A stretch of DNA of 64,000 nucleotides, taken from assembly GCA_022414725.1 (NCBI GenBank), contig CM039462.1:54066973-54130972 (forward strand), written 5' to 3'. Positions 55,800 to 64,000 of this stretch are shown here, one piece after another. The stretch's first letter is position 1. Every line of letters begins with the position of its first letter. Source of the stretch: Microglena sp. YARC (lineage: Eukaryota; Chlorophyta; Chlorophyceae; Chlamydomonadales; Chlamydomonadaceae). The position numbers and the translations under genes were made by a program. A model generated the notes under the pieces. The model was not told where the DNA came from. It searched no databases and was given only the letters and a program-made list of their open reading frames with translations.

Positions 55800-56335
55800 G
55801 AAAACTATACATGAGGGCATGGATATTAGTATCTCTGGTGGCAATGGAAAAGGACAACTGATGGATGGGCACAGTACGCACGATCTTCCTTATCTGCTCC
55901 TATGTCACTCAGCTCAGGATGGTCAGCTCCAAACTGATGAGAGGGCAAATACAAAATATGCATGAGGGCATGGAAATTAGTATCTCTGGTGGCAATGGGA
56001 AAGGACAACTAATGGATGGGCACAGTACGCATGATCTTCCTTAGCTGCTCCTATGTCAATCAGCTCAAGATGGTCAGCTCAAGCCTGGTGAGTGGGCAAA
56101 TGCAAAATATGCATGAGGGCATGGATATGCATGGTGGTATCTCTGGTCGCAAAAGGAAAGGACAACTAATGGATGGACACAGTACGCAGAATCGTCCTTA
56201 TCTCCTCCTATGTCGATCAGCCCAGGATGGTCAGCTCCAGACTGATGAGGGGGGAAATGCGAAATGTGCATGAGGACATGGATGTGCATGGTGGAATCTC
56301 GGGTGGCAATGGAAAAGGACAACTAATGGATCACC
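55800..56335 (-). repeat. About 150-bp tandem copies of SET exon 6 acceptor junction
   Basis: Three diverged copies (near 55870-55960, 56025-56105 and 56175-56265) of the sense segment ATCAG..GGAGCTGACCATCCTGAGCT, then GACATAGGAG..GAAGATCGTGC. Each is joined to upstream intron DNA containing GCCACCAGAGATAC. They are the minus-strand equivalent of the junction copies in RPB1 and OPR. Confidence 0.9.
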
Positions 56336-56467
56336 TCATGCCCACAAACTACTTTCAGGAAGCTGGTTCAAACCATACATGATTTTAGTAGCGTGCAAGC
56401 CAGTAGTGAACTTGGCTTGGTAAGTGATAGTAAATGCTGTTAAGTGTGCAAGCTTGTATATGCACAC

Positions 56468-56500
<33 letters not shown>

Positions 56501-57360
56501 CCGAGGGGGGGGGGCAAGAAAAAATATTTCGTACTTTATATTCTATATGGATAGAGAATTGCAAGCAAAATAAATCATTTAGGTACACCCACGGGCGGCC
56601 GAGATAGAGGGGGGGGGGGAGGGGGTCCGACCGTTTTACCAACTTTATTTGTACTTTGTGTAACTTTCTTGCCAGTGCGAATTTTAGAGCGTTAAGTGCA
56701 CCACCCAGAAGGGATTGACGAGACGAGTACACATCAGCAAACGTTAGTCTGTTACACCCAGTGTGTTATTGGTGGGTGCCCTGGAAGGCACATCCAGGCT
56801 GAACGCCAGGCTGGACGCCAGGCTTGACGTCACCTACAGCTTAGCGCCCAGCGTCGCACGAGCTGCAGTTAGGCTGAAAACGCACGTTCGTATGCGCGTT
56901 CTGAATTCTGGTCCCTGAAAAGGTTCTTGAAGCAGTCGAGACTGGGGTCTAGCCCCCCCCCCCCCCCCCCCCCGCCACACCACCACCACCACCACCACAC
57001 ACACAACCCTCCTCCCCACACACCACACACACACACCATCACCCACCCCCACCACACCCGAGCAGACCCTCAGGCTCCAGAATACAATTTGAGTAAATCA
57101 AACCATGATAATGATGATGATAATGATAGATAGACAGATAAATAACGCCTTCAGTCCTTTTCATACCTGGGTGATCTCCTCCAAGGGCGCGGACTACTGA
57201 GCTACCCAAGAAAATGGTACAAATACTCAAAACTGAATAACTTTGTCCAAACTTGACATTTTTATTTTTGGTCGTATGGTTGGAAAGGCCTTGACGAGAT
57301 GATGCTCATGGACCCCCCTTTCACCATGTTATACTATCTGGGTGTCCAGATATGAAGCCT

Positions 57361-57392
<32 letters not shown>

Positions 57393-57500
57393 GGGGGGTG
57401 GTCAGGGGTGAAAACAATAATTTCCAAACATGCGGTCTGCAAACTTTATTCCTGCCCCCCCTCCCCCCCCCCCTCGATTATTCCTGATTTATTATTCTTT
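56468..57500. repeat. Homopolymer- and CA-rich SET intron
   Basis: Contains (TTA)n at 56478-56500, G-runs at 56612-56623 and 57362-57393, C-runs at 56954-56974 and 57465-57475, and a CCACCA/CACA stretch at 56975-57058. No coding sequence is supported. Confidence 0.8.
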
Positions 57501-57819
57501 GCACATTTAGGCCCCAGTGGGTTTTTAGACGCACTTAGGACTAATAAAGTTATGAATGCGCAATCTTCACAGGATTACGTCTATTGAGTGTGTGAGTCAT
57601 CCTTGAGGTGGTAATCATTCAGCGGATAAGTTGGGAATTGAGTTCAACAAGTTCTGAAGTTCTTCGTCCTACCTCTAACTTTTCATGCAACATTTACGAC
57701 AATTTTTAAAACATTCTCAGAATTCTCGAAATATCAGGCCAAATCCAATGTACGAACTACGAACGATGACCTGTTTCGAAAAATGGATTCCCAAATGACC
57801 TGCTGAACGGCCAAGAAGT

Positions 57820-57862
57820 TTACAAAGGGGTTAATTACCTTGTGGTTGAGCATGTCAAGTAA
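57820..57862 (-). repeat. Copy of SET exon 5 3' end with donor
   Basis: ACAAAGGGGTTAATTACCTT, then GTGGTTGAGCATGTCAA, is repeated almost exactly 46 bp downstream of the real junction at 57866-57905. It is the exon's last codons plus its donor. Confidence 0.92.
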
Positions 57863-57884
57863 TGCTTACAAAGGGGTTAATTAC

Positions 57885-57959
57885 CTTGTGGTTGAGCATG
57901 TCAACAAATGGAAGGAGGACAAGATCCGAGTCAGCTGTTGCAAAGGAGCGAGACAAGAC
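57885..57959 (-). CDS. SET-domain methyltransferase, exon 5
   Basis: 25 codons: VLSRSFATADSDLVLLPFVD then MLNHK. SRSF and DMLNH are the hallmark SET motifs of the Rubisco LSMT/SETD3/SETD4 group, where the NH pair contacts S-adenosylmethionine. Acceptor CCCCAG, donor AAG|GTAATT, phase 0 both sides. Confidence 0.9.
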
Positions 57960-58381
57960 CTGGGGAGTGAGAGACAGGGGTTGTATGAGTAGTATGCAGG
58001 GTAGTTCAAACGGTATCATACTCGTCTTAGGTCAACATCATATGATATGCCGATTCATAAATATGGGTATCAGGCAGGGTAGTTATAAGCATGCGTGAGT
58101 GCATGATACATGCACAAATCAATAATCAATAATCAATAATCATGCTCAATTATGAGGATCAAAACAAGCACAGGTGAACTGAACCCCAGCAAATTGTAAA
58201 CGACGTGGGCCTGGAGTTTGTGCTATGCAGATGATTTACCTACAATTAAAAAGCCCCAAAACATAACTATTATAAACGCACTGAGTAATATGTCGGATTT
58301 CTTCATCATAACTAATCTTCAGCATTGACCCACATACAACACAGCAAACAATGAAGGCTGTGATTATAGAACATGGATTAC

Positions 58382-58504
58382 CTGACCCATCGCCCAAAAG
58401 AAACATTCAGGGGTGAGGGGGAAGTACTTCTTGTACCGCTCTGCAGCTCCCTCAGCGTGCTGCAGCATGCTCTGGCGGTATGACAAGATGGCAGATCGCC
58501 ACGC
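58382..58504 (-). CDS. SET-domain methyltransferase, exon 4
   Basis: 41 codons: AWRSAILSYRQSMLQHAEGA, then YKKYFPLTPECFFWAMGQ. The F-x-W-A-x-G-x-V-x-SRSF block typical of the family spans this exon and the next. Acceptor GTGCAG, donor CAG|GTAATC, phase 0. Confidence 0.88.
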
Positions 58505-58529
58505 CTGCACGTGTATGTATGTATGTTAA

Positions 58530-58700
58530 AATGTATGTATGTTACAGTCCAGGGTTAGGCCAAATAGTCTTAAGGGACTTGCCCAACCTGACAGGAAAGG
58601 CAAAAAATAAAAGCGTTGGTGAACTGAACCACAAAAAAATGTTTACCGATGGGGGGCCTGAATTCGTGCTACAGTAGTAATTTAATTCTACCATAACAAT
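58530..58700. mobile_element. Dispersed repeat family 3 copy
   Basis: Begins with GTATGTATGT, then TTACAGTCCAGGGTTAGGCC, GGGACTTGCCCAACCTGACA, TGGTGAACTGAACC and GGGGGGCCTGAATTCGTGCT, ending in AT-rich DNA. This is the fullest copy with 61540-61745. Confidence 0.7.
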
Positions 58701-59266
58701 TCAATCGTCATCCCACATGGGACGATAATTTAATTGTGCGATTCTTATTGCATATCATGGAGGGGGCACATACAGCAGGGATTTTGTTTCCGCTATATAT
58801 AGCAATCGCTACTTATGAGTTATGACCCCGTGTTTTGCCCAAATTGCCGCTATATTAAAGTTTGGCCCTAAATGGCCCTAATAAGCTATACAAGCTATGA
58901 AAAGCTATGACAATGCTGTCCCTGGAGGAGGCCTAGAACCATTGAGCTAAAAGAAGAAAACGCTTTCAGATTTGAAAACATTCCCTGACATACAGGTAAC
59001 TCTCAACAATTACCATGCTAGAAAAGCATCAGGGGAGAGTTTTTGGTGGTTGGCCCTAGTGCAAGCCAACGGACTGGCCCCCTCAACCTCTTGTCCATAG
59101 GCCCCCTCAACCTCTTGTCCTGTCATTAGGCGTACTATTTATATATTTCGGCCGATTTTGGATATATTTTATTGATTTATCAAGATGAAGTGTGGTCGAC
59201 TTCAATCCTGAGTCCCTGGTAAATAGCCGGATCTGTAATATACTCTTTGTAGCCCAGGAAATGTGA

Positions 59267-59469
59267 TTATAGCTTTTATTTTCAGCTACGAGCAACAGCT
59301 TCTAGGTAGCTCCCTTGACTTGCTATTGAGCCAAACCAAATGCGACCTAGTGCACCTTGAAGCTTACACAATCAGCTTTCCACAACTGCTGAAATATGTG
59401 GGGTTAACTCAGTGGCTGGCTCAAGGAGCTGCCCAAAAGCTACTGCTTGTAGCCGAAAAGAAAAGCTAT
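59267..59469. mobile_element. MITE family 1 copy (best preserved)
   Basis: Left arm TATAGCTTTTATTTTCAGCT, then ACGAGCAACAGCTTCTAGGT; right arm GGCTCAAGGAGCTGCCCAAA, then TGTAGCCGAAAAGAAAAGCT ATG. The arms are complementary over about 60 bp. It lies in a SET-gene intron. Confidence 0.8.
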
Positions 59470-59941
59470 GTGTGTGATGCTCATATCACTTGCACTACTG
59501 AGTCAGCATCATATCAACAGGATTTATGACAGTGAACAGCAGTGACTTTTTTGAAATTGCTGCTACATCTCTCTGATAGGAAGGTGAAGTGTAGAAATTC
59601 AGTGAACATACGGTACACGTCGGTGATCAGACTGACCCTTGCAAGGGCTTGCTGCATGCAAGCCCCTTGTAACCCGCTTCCTAGGCCCACTTGCAGCCCC
59701 TATGCAGCTTAGTATGCAGTAAGCAGCTTGAGGTAAGCGGGAAAGTGATTGCAGTCAGCTCACGGTATAACACCACTAGTCACCGACGCAGGCTCTGTGA
59801 CTTATTTGGTTGGTCGAGACAACAAAGTTCTACCCAAGTTAATGCAAACTAAACATACGCCAGTAAATATTACCCCCCTCTCTCTTTATATATGCAGGTC
59901 AATTGGAAATGCAGCAACGTAATCCTCACTTAAATACTCAC

Positions 59942-60030
59942 CTCTACTTTCTCTGGAGATGAGCCAACAGTGTTCTTCAGCATTATATCAAGCTCATCCC
60001 CCTCACATGCCCATGCACACGGTGCTTGAT
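59942..60030 (-). CDS. SET-domain methyltransferase, exon 3
   Basis: Encodes QAPCAWACEGDELDIMLKNT then VGSSPEKVE, the segment before the SET insertion (P-x-x-W-x-x-x-E-L-x-x-L). Acceptor ATACAG, donor GAG|GTGAGT. The first two bases complete a GAC/GAT codon begun in exon 2; it ends in phase 0. Confidence 0.82.
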
Positions 60031-60479
60031 CTGTATGGGAGGTGGTCAAGGGATTAGTGTTTTTGTTTTCGACGACACGTCGCCATTCTGTATCTACATG
60101 GTGCAACGCATGGGTCTGGCTAAACTAGTCAGAACTGGCTATCCGGACCCCCCTGGCACAGGGAGCAGCTCGTCCCATTGGGTCGCACTGAGTTGCTCAA
60201 TCCCCCTCACAGGCCTATGCACAGGCTGCTTGTTCTGTATGGTGGATGTGAAGATAAAGGAAGGGTTCATGTTTTAGTTTAATAAGAGGTACATAATTAA
60301 TTATTCGTCGATTAATTCGACCAGATATTGCACATACACATTGCACATTCATATTATATGGGTTATTATAATGATATATGGATGCGGGAAGAATAGATAA
60401 AGGAAGGTCTTATACATGTTTTTTGTAATAAGGGGTATTGATGTTTGTACTATTCACATTGACAATTGGCCTGTCCATG

Positions 60480-60670
60480 TTGATTGTTGCCCTTCAGTCT
60501 AGGGCTAGCACATGGAGACCCAACCTCTGAGGTGGCGTGCTGCTACTGTCAAGGGGCCCTGCATCATCATCCCACCTGGCAGTGAGCACGTAGGGTGCAT
60601 AGAAGGATTCCTCCCCTTCAACTCGCTCATGGAGGAGTAGCATTGTTACCTGGGTGGCTAAGTCAAATTC
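60480..60670 (-). repeat. Copy of SET exon 2 3' half with donor
   Basis: CCACCTGGCAGTGAGCACGT, then AGGGTGCATAGAAGGATTCC and CTCATGGAGGAGTAGCA match exon 2 (60877-60950 region) about 310 bp away, donor region included. Frame-changing differences mark it as a dead copy. Confidence 0.88.
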
Positions 60671-60739
60671 CAATCAGATGAGTCAGTGTCCAGCTGAGTG
60701 GACGACTCTCATAACATGAAGCATGGATATATGTATACA

Positions 60740-60865
60740 CTGCACACTCTTCTGCACTCTCAGCTGCACACTCAGCTGCACGTTCTTCTGCACACTCTGC
60801 TGCACACTCTTCTGCACACTCTGCTGCGCACTCTGCTGCACACTCTGCTGCACACTCTTCTGCAT
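60740..60865. repeat. 12-bp tandem repeat CTGCACACTCTT
   Basis: About ten copies of CTGCACACTC(T/A)(T/G) directly after the exon 2 donor (sense: intron). Confidence 0.93.
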
Positions 60866-60876
60866 AATTATCCTAC

Positions 60877-61019
60877 CTGGCAGTGAGAGCACGTAGGGTG
60901 CATAGAAGGACTCCTCCCCTTGAACGCGCTCATGGGCAAGTAACATTGCTAGCTGCGTGGCTAAGTCCAATTCAGCCATTGGTGGGGCACCTTGGGATTC
61001 ATAATGCTGAAATCCATAC
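60877..61019 (-). CDS. SET-domain methyltransferase, exon 2
   Basis: Reads YGFQHYESQGAPPMAELDLA, TQLAMLLAHERVQGEESFYA, PYVLSLP. The LA-x-x-LL-x-E-x-x-x-GE-S-x-x-x-PY-x-x-x-LP block is characteristic of Rubisco LSMT-type proteins. Acceptor ACGCAG, donor CAG|GTAGGA; phases join exons 1 and 3 exactly. Confidence 0.9.
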
Positions 61020-61054
61020 CTGCGTGTGCAATAAAATCAGGTTGTCACCAGCCT

Positions 61055-61475
61055 GTCCTAACGTACGGTGGACCAAGTGTACGGTGACTAAAATGTATGT
61101 TTGGCCAAATGTACAGAAACAAAAATGTACGTTTTACCAAATGTACAGTGACTAAAGTGTACGTGTGACCAAATGTACAGTGACTAAAGTGTACGTGTGA
61201 CCAAATGTACAGTGACTAAAGTGTACGTGTGACCAAATGTGCAGTGACTTAAGTGTACGTGTGACCAAATGTACAGTGACTAAAGTGTACGTGTGACCAC
61301 ATGTACAGTGACTAAAGTGTTCGTGTGACCAAATGTACAGTGACTAAAGTGTACGTGTGACCAAATGTACAGTGACTAAAGTGTACGTGTGACCAAATGT
61401 ACAGTGACTAAAGTGTTCGTGTGACCAAATGTACAGGGACTAAAATGTATGGTTGACCAAATGTCCGGGGACTAA
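61055..61475. repeat. 32-bp tandem repeat, about 12 copies
   Basis: Unit GTGACCAAATGTACAGTGAC then TAAAGTGTACGT, nearly identical in the middle and diverged at both edges. It lies in the SET intron 1. There are no spacers, so it is not CRISPR-like. Confidence 0.95.
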
Positions 61476-61539
61476 AAGTTGCCAGCCATTCAATGGCTGA
61501 CGGCGAGGGTTGTTGAGTCAACGAGAACATTGTGAATCA

Positions 61540-61745
61540 CACAATTAAATTATCATCCCATTTGGGACGAGGGTTAAATTAGAATCGTAGAATTAAATGA
61601 CCACTGTAGCACGAACTCAAGGCCCCCGTTAGTAAAACAATGGGTTGGGGTTCAGTTCATCAGTATTTTTTCGTTTTCACCCTCCTGAAATCATGGTTGG
61701 GCAAGTCCCTTTAGCCTATTTGGCTAACCCTGGACTGTAACAACA
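61540..61745. mobile_element. Dispersed repeat family 3 copy (reverse)
   Basis: Reverse orientation of 58530-58700: ATCCCATTTGGGACGAGGGT, AACTCAAGGCCCCCGTTAGT, GGTTCAGTTCATCAGT, TTGGGCAAGTCCCTTTAGCC and AACCCTGGACTGTAACA. Confidence 0.72.
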
Positions 61746-61944
61746 TGCATGTGCCAGTTGGATGGAATGACAATGAGGGAGGAGCGCTGATTTTTTTATA
61801 CATATATACCGTACACGCAGTATTAAATGGCAAATGACTTGGCAAACGACCCTTTGCCAAACTGAATTATAGTAGAAACTGAGCCGCCTGGGTGGCTTGC
61901 TAGCTGGCTCACATTTGCCAAGTATCTCCAACAACGTCGGTTAC

Positions 61945-62195
61945 CAACAAACTGCAATTAGTAACTGGAACTTTTTGTTTTCACTGTAAAACCTGATTAT
62001 TAAATGCAACCCTTGGCTGGGCAGTCATGGCCCAATGCTGGGTTGCCAGAATTAATCAAGCCGAGGATGTGTAGCTTGCAGCAGTGGGCCAGCCTGTGGT
62101 AAACTGCAATAACTGCAATTAGTAACTGGTACTCATTTGTTTTTACTGTAAAACCTGGTTATTAATTGCAACCATTGGCTGGGTATTTTGTACTC
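61945..62195. repeat. Two diverged 150-bp tandem copies
   Basis: AAACTGCAATTAGTAACTGG, then GTTTTCACTGTAAAACCTG and ATTAAATGCAACCCTTGGCT recur at 62100-62190. Intronic and non-coding. Otherwise 61480-63260 shows nothing coding. Confidence 0.8.
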
Positions 62196-62844
62196 TCTCT
62201 GTCTCACTCTCCCTACCTTCCTCCCTGGCTGGCTGGTGATTTTCAACATGTAACAAGAAAATGTAATTTGGTAAAACGACCCTTTGCCAACTGTTTTTAG
62301 GTCTAAATTAAAGCAATTTTGTCAGGTCTACAGACAACACTTTTGCCATGCTTTTTTTAAACACCGTTTTTGTAATTAAAAAAAAAGGTTTTTCCATTTA
62401 ATACTGCGCGTACGGTAGCTATATTTGTGGCTGGGTGGGCGCTTCAGGACGTGCTAAAACATTAACCCTAAATCCTGGCCAGGACAAGTCTTTAAACTGT
62501 CTAATCTGCATAGTATGCTCTTTGGTTTCTGTGGGTATTGCACGGGGGGACTTGGAAATAGAAGATGGTAAGCAGCCCGAGTTGGTTGAAAAAGCTGTTG
62601 TAAACGGAAAAAAACGGTGACTATAGCTAGCTCCGGCTTACGCTATGGTGTCCTTAACTTCACGTCCTGTGAGTAACGGTATTACACGGATGTAACAATT
62701 TCAATTTCAATTTCAATTGTAACAATCCAACCCAAGAGGTGCCCAAGCTATCTAAACAAAAGGTTACGGGTCTAGCTTACGGGGTGCCAACTTGTAGGAC
62801 AAGTTCGATGCAGCGTCGCCTGCGACGCTAAAAATTGGCTGAGA

Positions 62845-63010
62845 GTGATCGCGAGGGAGCGACAGGTGGCAACGGAAGCGAGTTAGTTACGAGACCGTTG
62901 GCTGACGTGTCGGGCTTCATCACGGTCAGACGGATGGATGGATGGATGGTTGGATGGACGGACAAATGGGTAACCCTGGGGGCTCCCGCCCCCCAGAAGG
63001 GGGGGCTCCG
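62845..63010. repeat. Dispersed repeat, inverted counterpart of 1-160
   Basis: Contains a (GGAT)n tract and CCCCCCAGAAGGGGG; matches the reverse complement of the window start. Confidence 0.55.
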
Positions 63011-63260
63011 CCAATAATTGATGCACCATCAGAGGTAGGAGATACATTTCTTGTGGCTAATTTAGTATCCAGAGATTCTAAAATATACGAAAAGTAGGAT
63101 TGAATGAATTACTCACGCCGTATCCTCTGTTATGAGAGAGAGGGGTGCAGCATTCACTTTAATCCCAACAAAACAGAGGCAACGCTCGAGCCTAACCTAT
63201 TTATTACTGTTAGGAAAGTTCTTTCTCTGCCGGCAGGCACCTGCTGTTTCATATTATGGA

Positions 63261-63447
63261 TAGGTAACGGCAATATGATATCATATGATATCATGTCATC
63301 ATATGATACCATGTGATGACGGCGGTCTAGCAAGGCCAAAGTTACCACTCATATATTATATCAAATGCAGTCCACGATTCAATTTGCATGATATTATATC
63401 ATATCATACTCGCCTTTGGTTAACATCAAATGAGATGCCGGCCCCTA
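63261..63447. mobile_element. hAT-like MITE (family 2), complete
   Basis: 187 bp, TAGGTAACGGCAATATGATA at one end and ATGCCGGCCCCTA at the other. Flanked by ATTATGGA (63253-63260) and ATTATGAA (63448-63455), an 8-bp target duplication with one mismatch. It confirms the TSD length seen at 41936-42108. Confidence 0.85.
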
Positions 63448-63562
63448 ATTATGAAGCATCATGGATTCATAGCCTTAGAAACCAACCACTTCAACCGTGA
63501 CCCTGGCCCTGACCCTTGGGACCACTTATTGGTACAACCCGTGTGTCGCATCCTGAACCTAC

Positions 63563-63876
63563 CTGGCCACCGCAGTAGACATGGTCAACTCATCAGGCAC
63601 AAGAATTAAGGGGGCCCCAGTGGCACTCTCTAGGTCCAGCTCCTTCACCGCCACCATCCCCCTCCCTCCCCCGCATGGAGAGGTTTCCGTCAATTCTAAG
63701 GCCTCGTGGACGTAGCCCCCAGAGTCTAGGACCCAGTCTTGAAGCTTGGTGCCGAGGTTGAACGTAGCATGCGCTTGGACCGATCGAGCGCTCAGCCTGG
63801 GTTTCGTGGAGCACGTCCATGCACGATGTCGCGCACATGGTTGCTGGTGATGAGTGAAGCTGTGCTTTTGAAGCAT
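63563..63876 (-). CDS. SET-domain methyltransferase, exon 1 (LSMT/SETD-like, probably chloroplast)
   Basis: Start of a six-exon gene (63563-63876, 60877-61019, 59942-60030, 58382-58504, 57885-57959, 55495-55782) whose phases sum to 344 codons including stop. ATG at 63874-63876 opens MLQKHSFTHHQQPCARHRAW and ends this leader at SVQAHA, a basic, S/T-containing sequence that looks like a chloroplast transit peptide. Next come LQDWVLDSGGYVHEALELTE, GGGRGMVAVKELD and APLILVPDELTMSTAVA, the G-x-G start of a SET domain. The family transfers methyl groups from SAM to lysine or histidine side chains (Rubisco large subunit, aldolase, actin). At 343 residues it lacks the usual C-terminal domain, so its substrate is open. 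Confidence 0.88.
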
Positions 63877-64000
63877 CGGGGGAAAGAAGTCGTTAGAGTA
63901 ATAGAGCTGAGTGATGCGTGTGCTAGGTAACGGACGCAGCAAGTGTCGTTGTTGGTAGACAGTCCGTGAATTGGCTTGGCTTCAACTCTTCGGTTGGACC

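Noticed and set aside
61055..61475. CRISPR-like direct repeats
   Set aside because: The 32-bp units are contiguous without variable spacers, and the DNA is eukaryotic.

Overview
The window is nuclear DNA of a green alga. The evidence is spliceosomal introns throughout, a gene for an octotricopeptide-repeat (OPR) organelle RNA-binding protein, a LINE with the domain set of the Chlamydomonas Dualen/RandI family, a Rubisco-methyltransferase-type SET protein with a probable chloroplast transit peptide, and an RNA polymerase II largest subunit closest to plant versions. Species cannot be fixed from sequence alone; a repeat-rich chlorophyte or prasinophyte such as Cymbomonas would fit, which is a guess.

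Layout. About 1.0-9.2 kb (minus): OPR-protein gene, four phase-compatible exons plus a possible 5' exon. 9.8-40.7 kb (plus): RPB1, ending in a CTD of about 32 regular heptads followed by degenerate ones. It is divergently arranged with the OPR gene. 41.0-45.8 kb: non-coding repeats. 45.8-53.7 kb (minus): a frame-broken LINE with a 367-bp palindromic element nested in it. 53.7-55.5 kb: non-coding. 55.5-63.9 kb (minus): SET-domain methyltransferase gene, six exons that join in phase to 343 codons.

The main observation is shared by all three host genes. Their introns are filled with diverged tandem copies of the neighbouring exon-intron junction: a few tens of bases of exon together with its 5' or 3' splice site, separated by GT-rich or homopolymer DNA. 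Examples are the 173-bp units before RPB1 exon 6, the 177-bp units before an OPR exon, and the roughly 150-bp units before the last SET exon. The extreme case is a roughly 10-kb minisatellite at 18541-28560. Its 80-90 units each carry a fragment of an RPB1 exon (reading [18 protein letters not shown]) plus a donor-like start and a run of G. The RPB1 stop codon and 3' UTR are also duplicated.

Other points: RPB1 exons 2-3 have lost all four ligands of one conserved clamp zinc site and two of the other. A tRNA-derived SINE shares its 3' tail with the LINE. A hAT-like MITE has 8-bp target duplications and a related empty site nearby. Sequence quality drops between about 16.4 and 39.7 kb: exons there are recognisable but carry many frame-breaking indels, most simply explained by uncorrected long reads around a 1000-N gap. 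Frameshifts there should not be read as pseudogene evidence.
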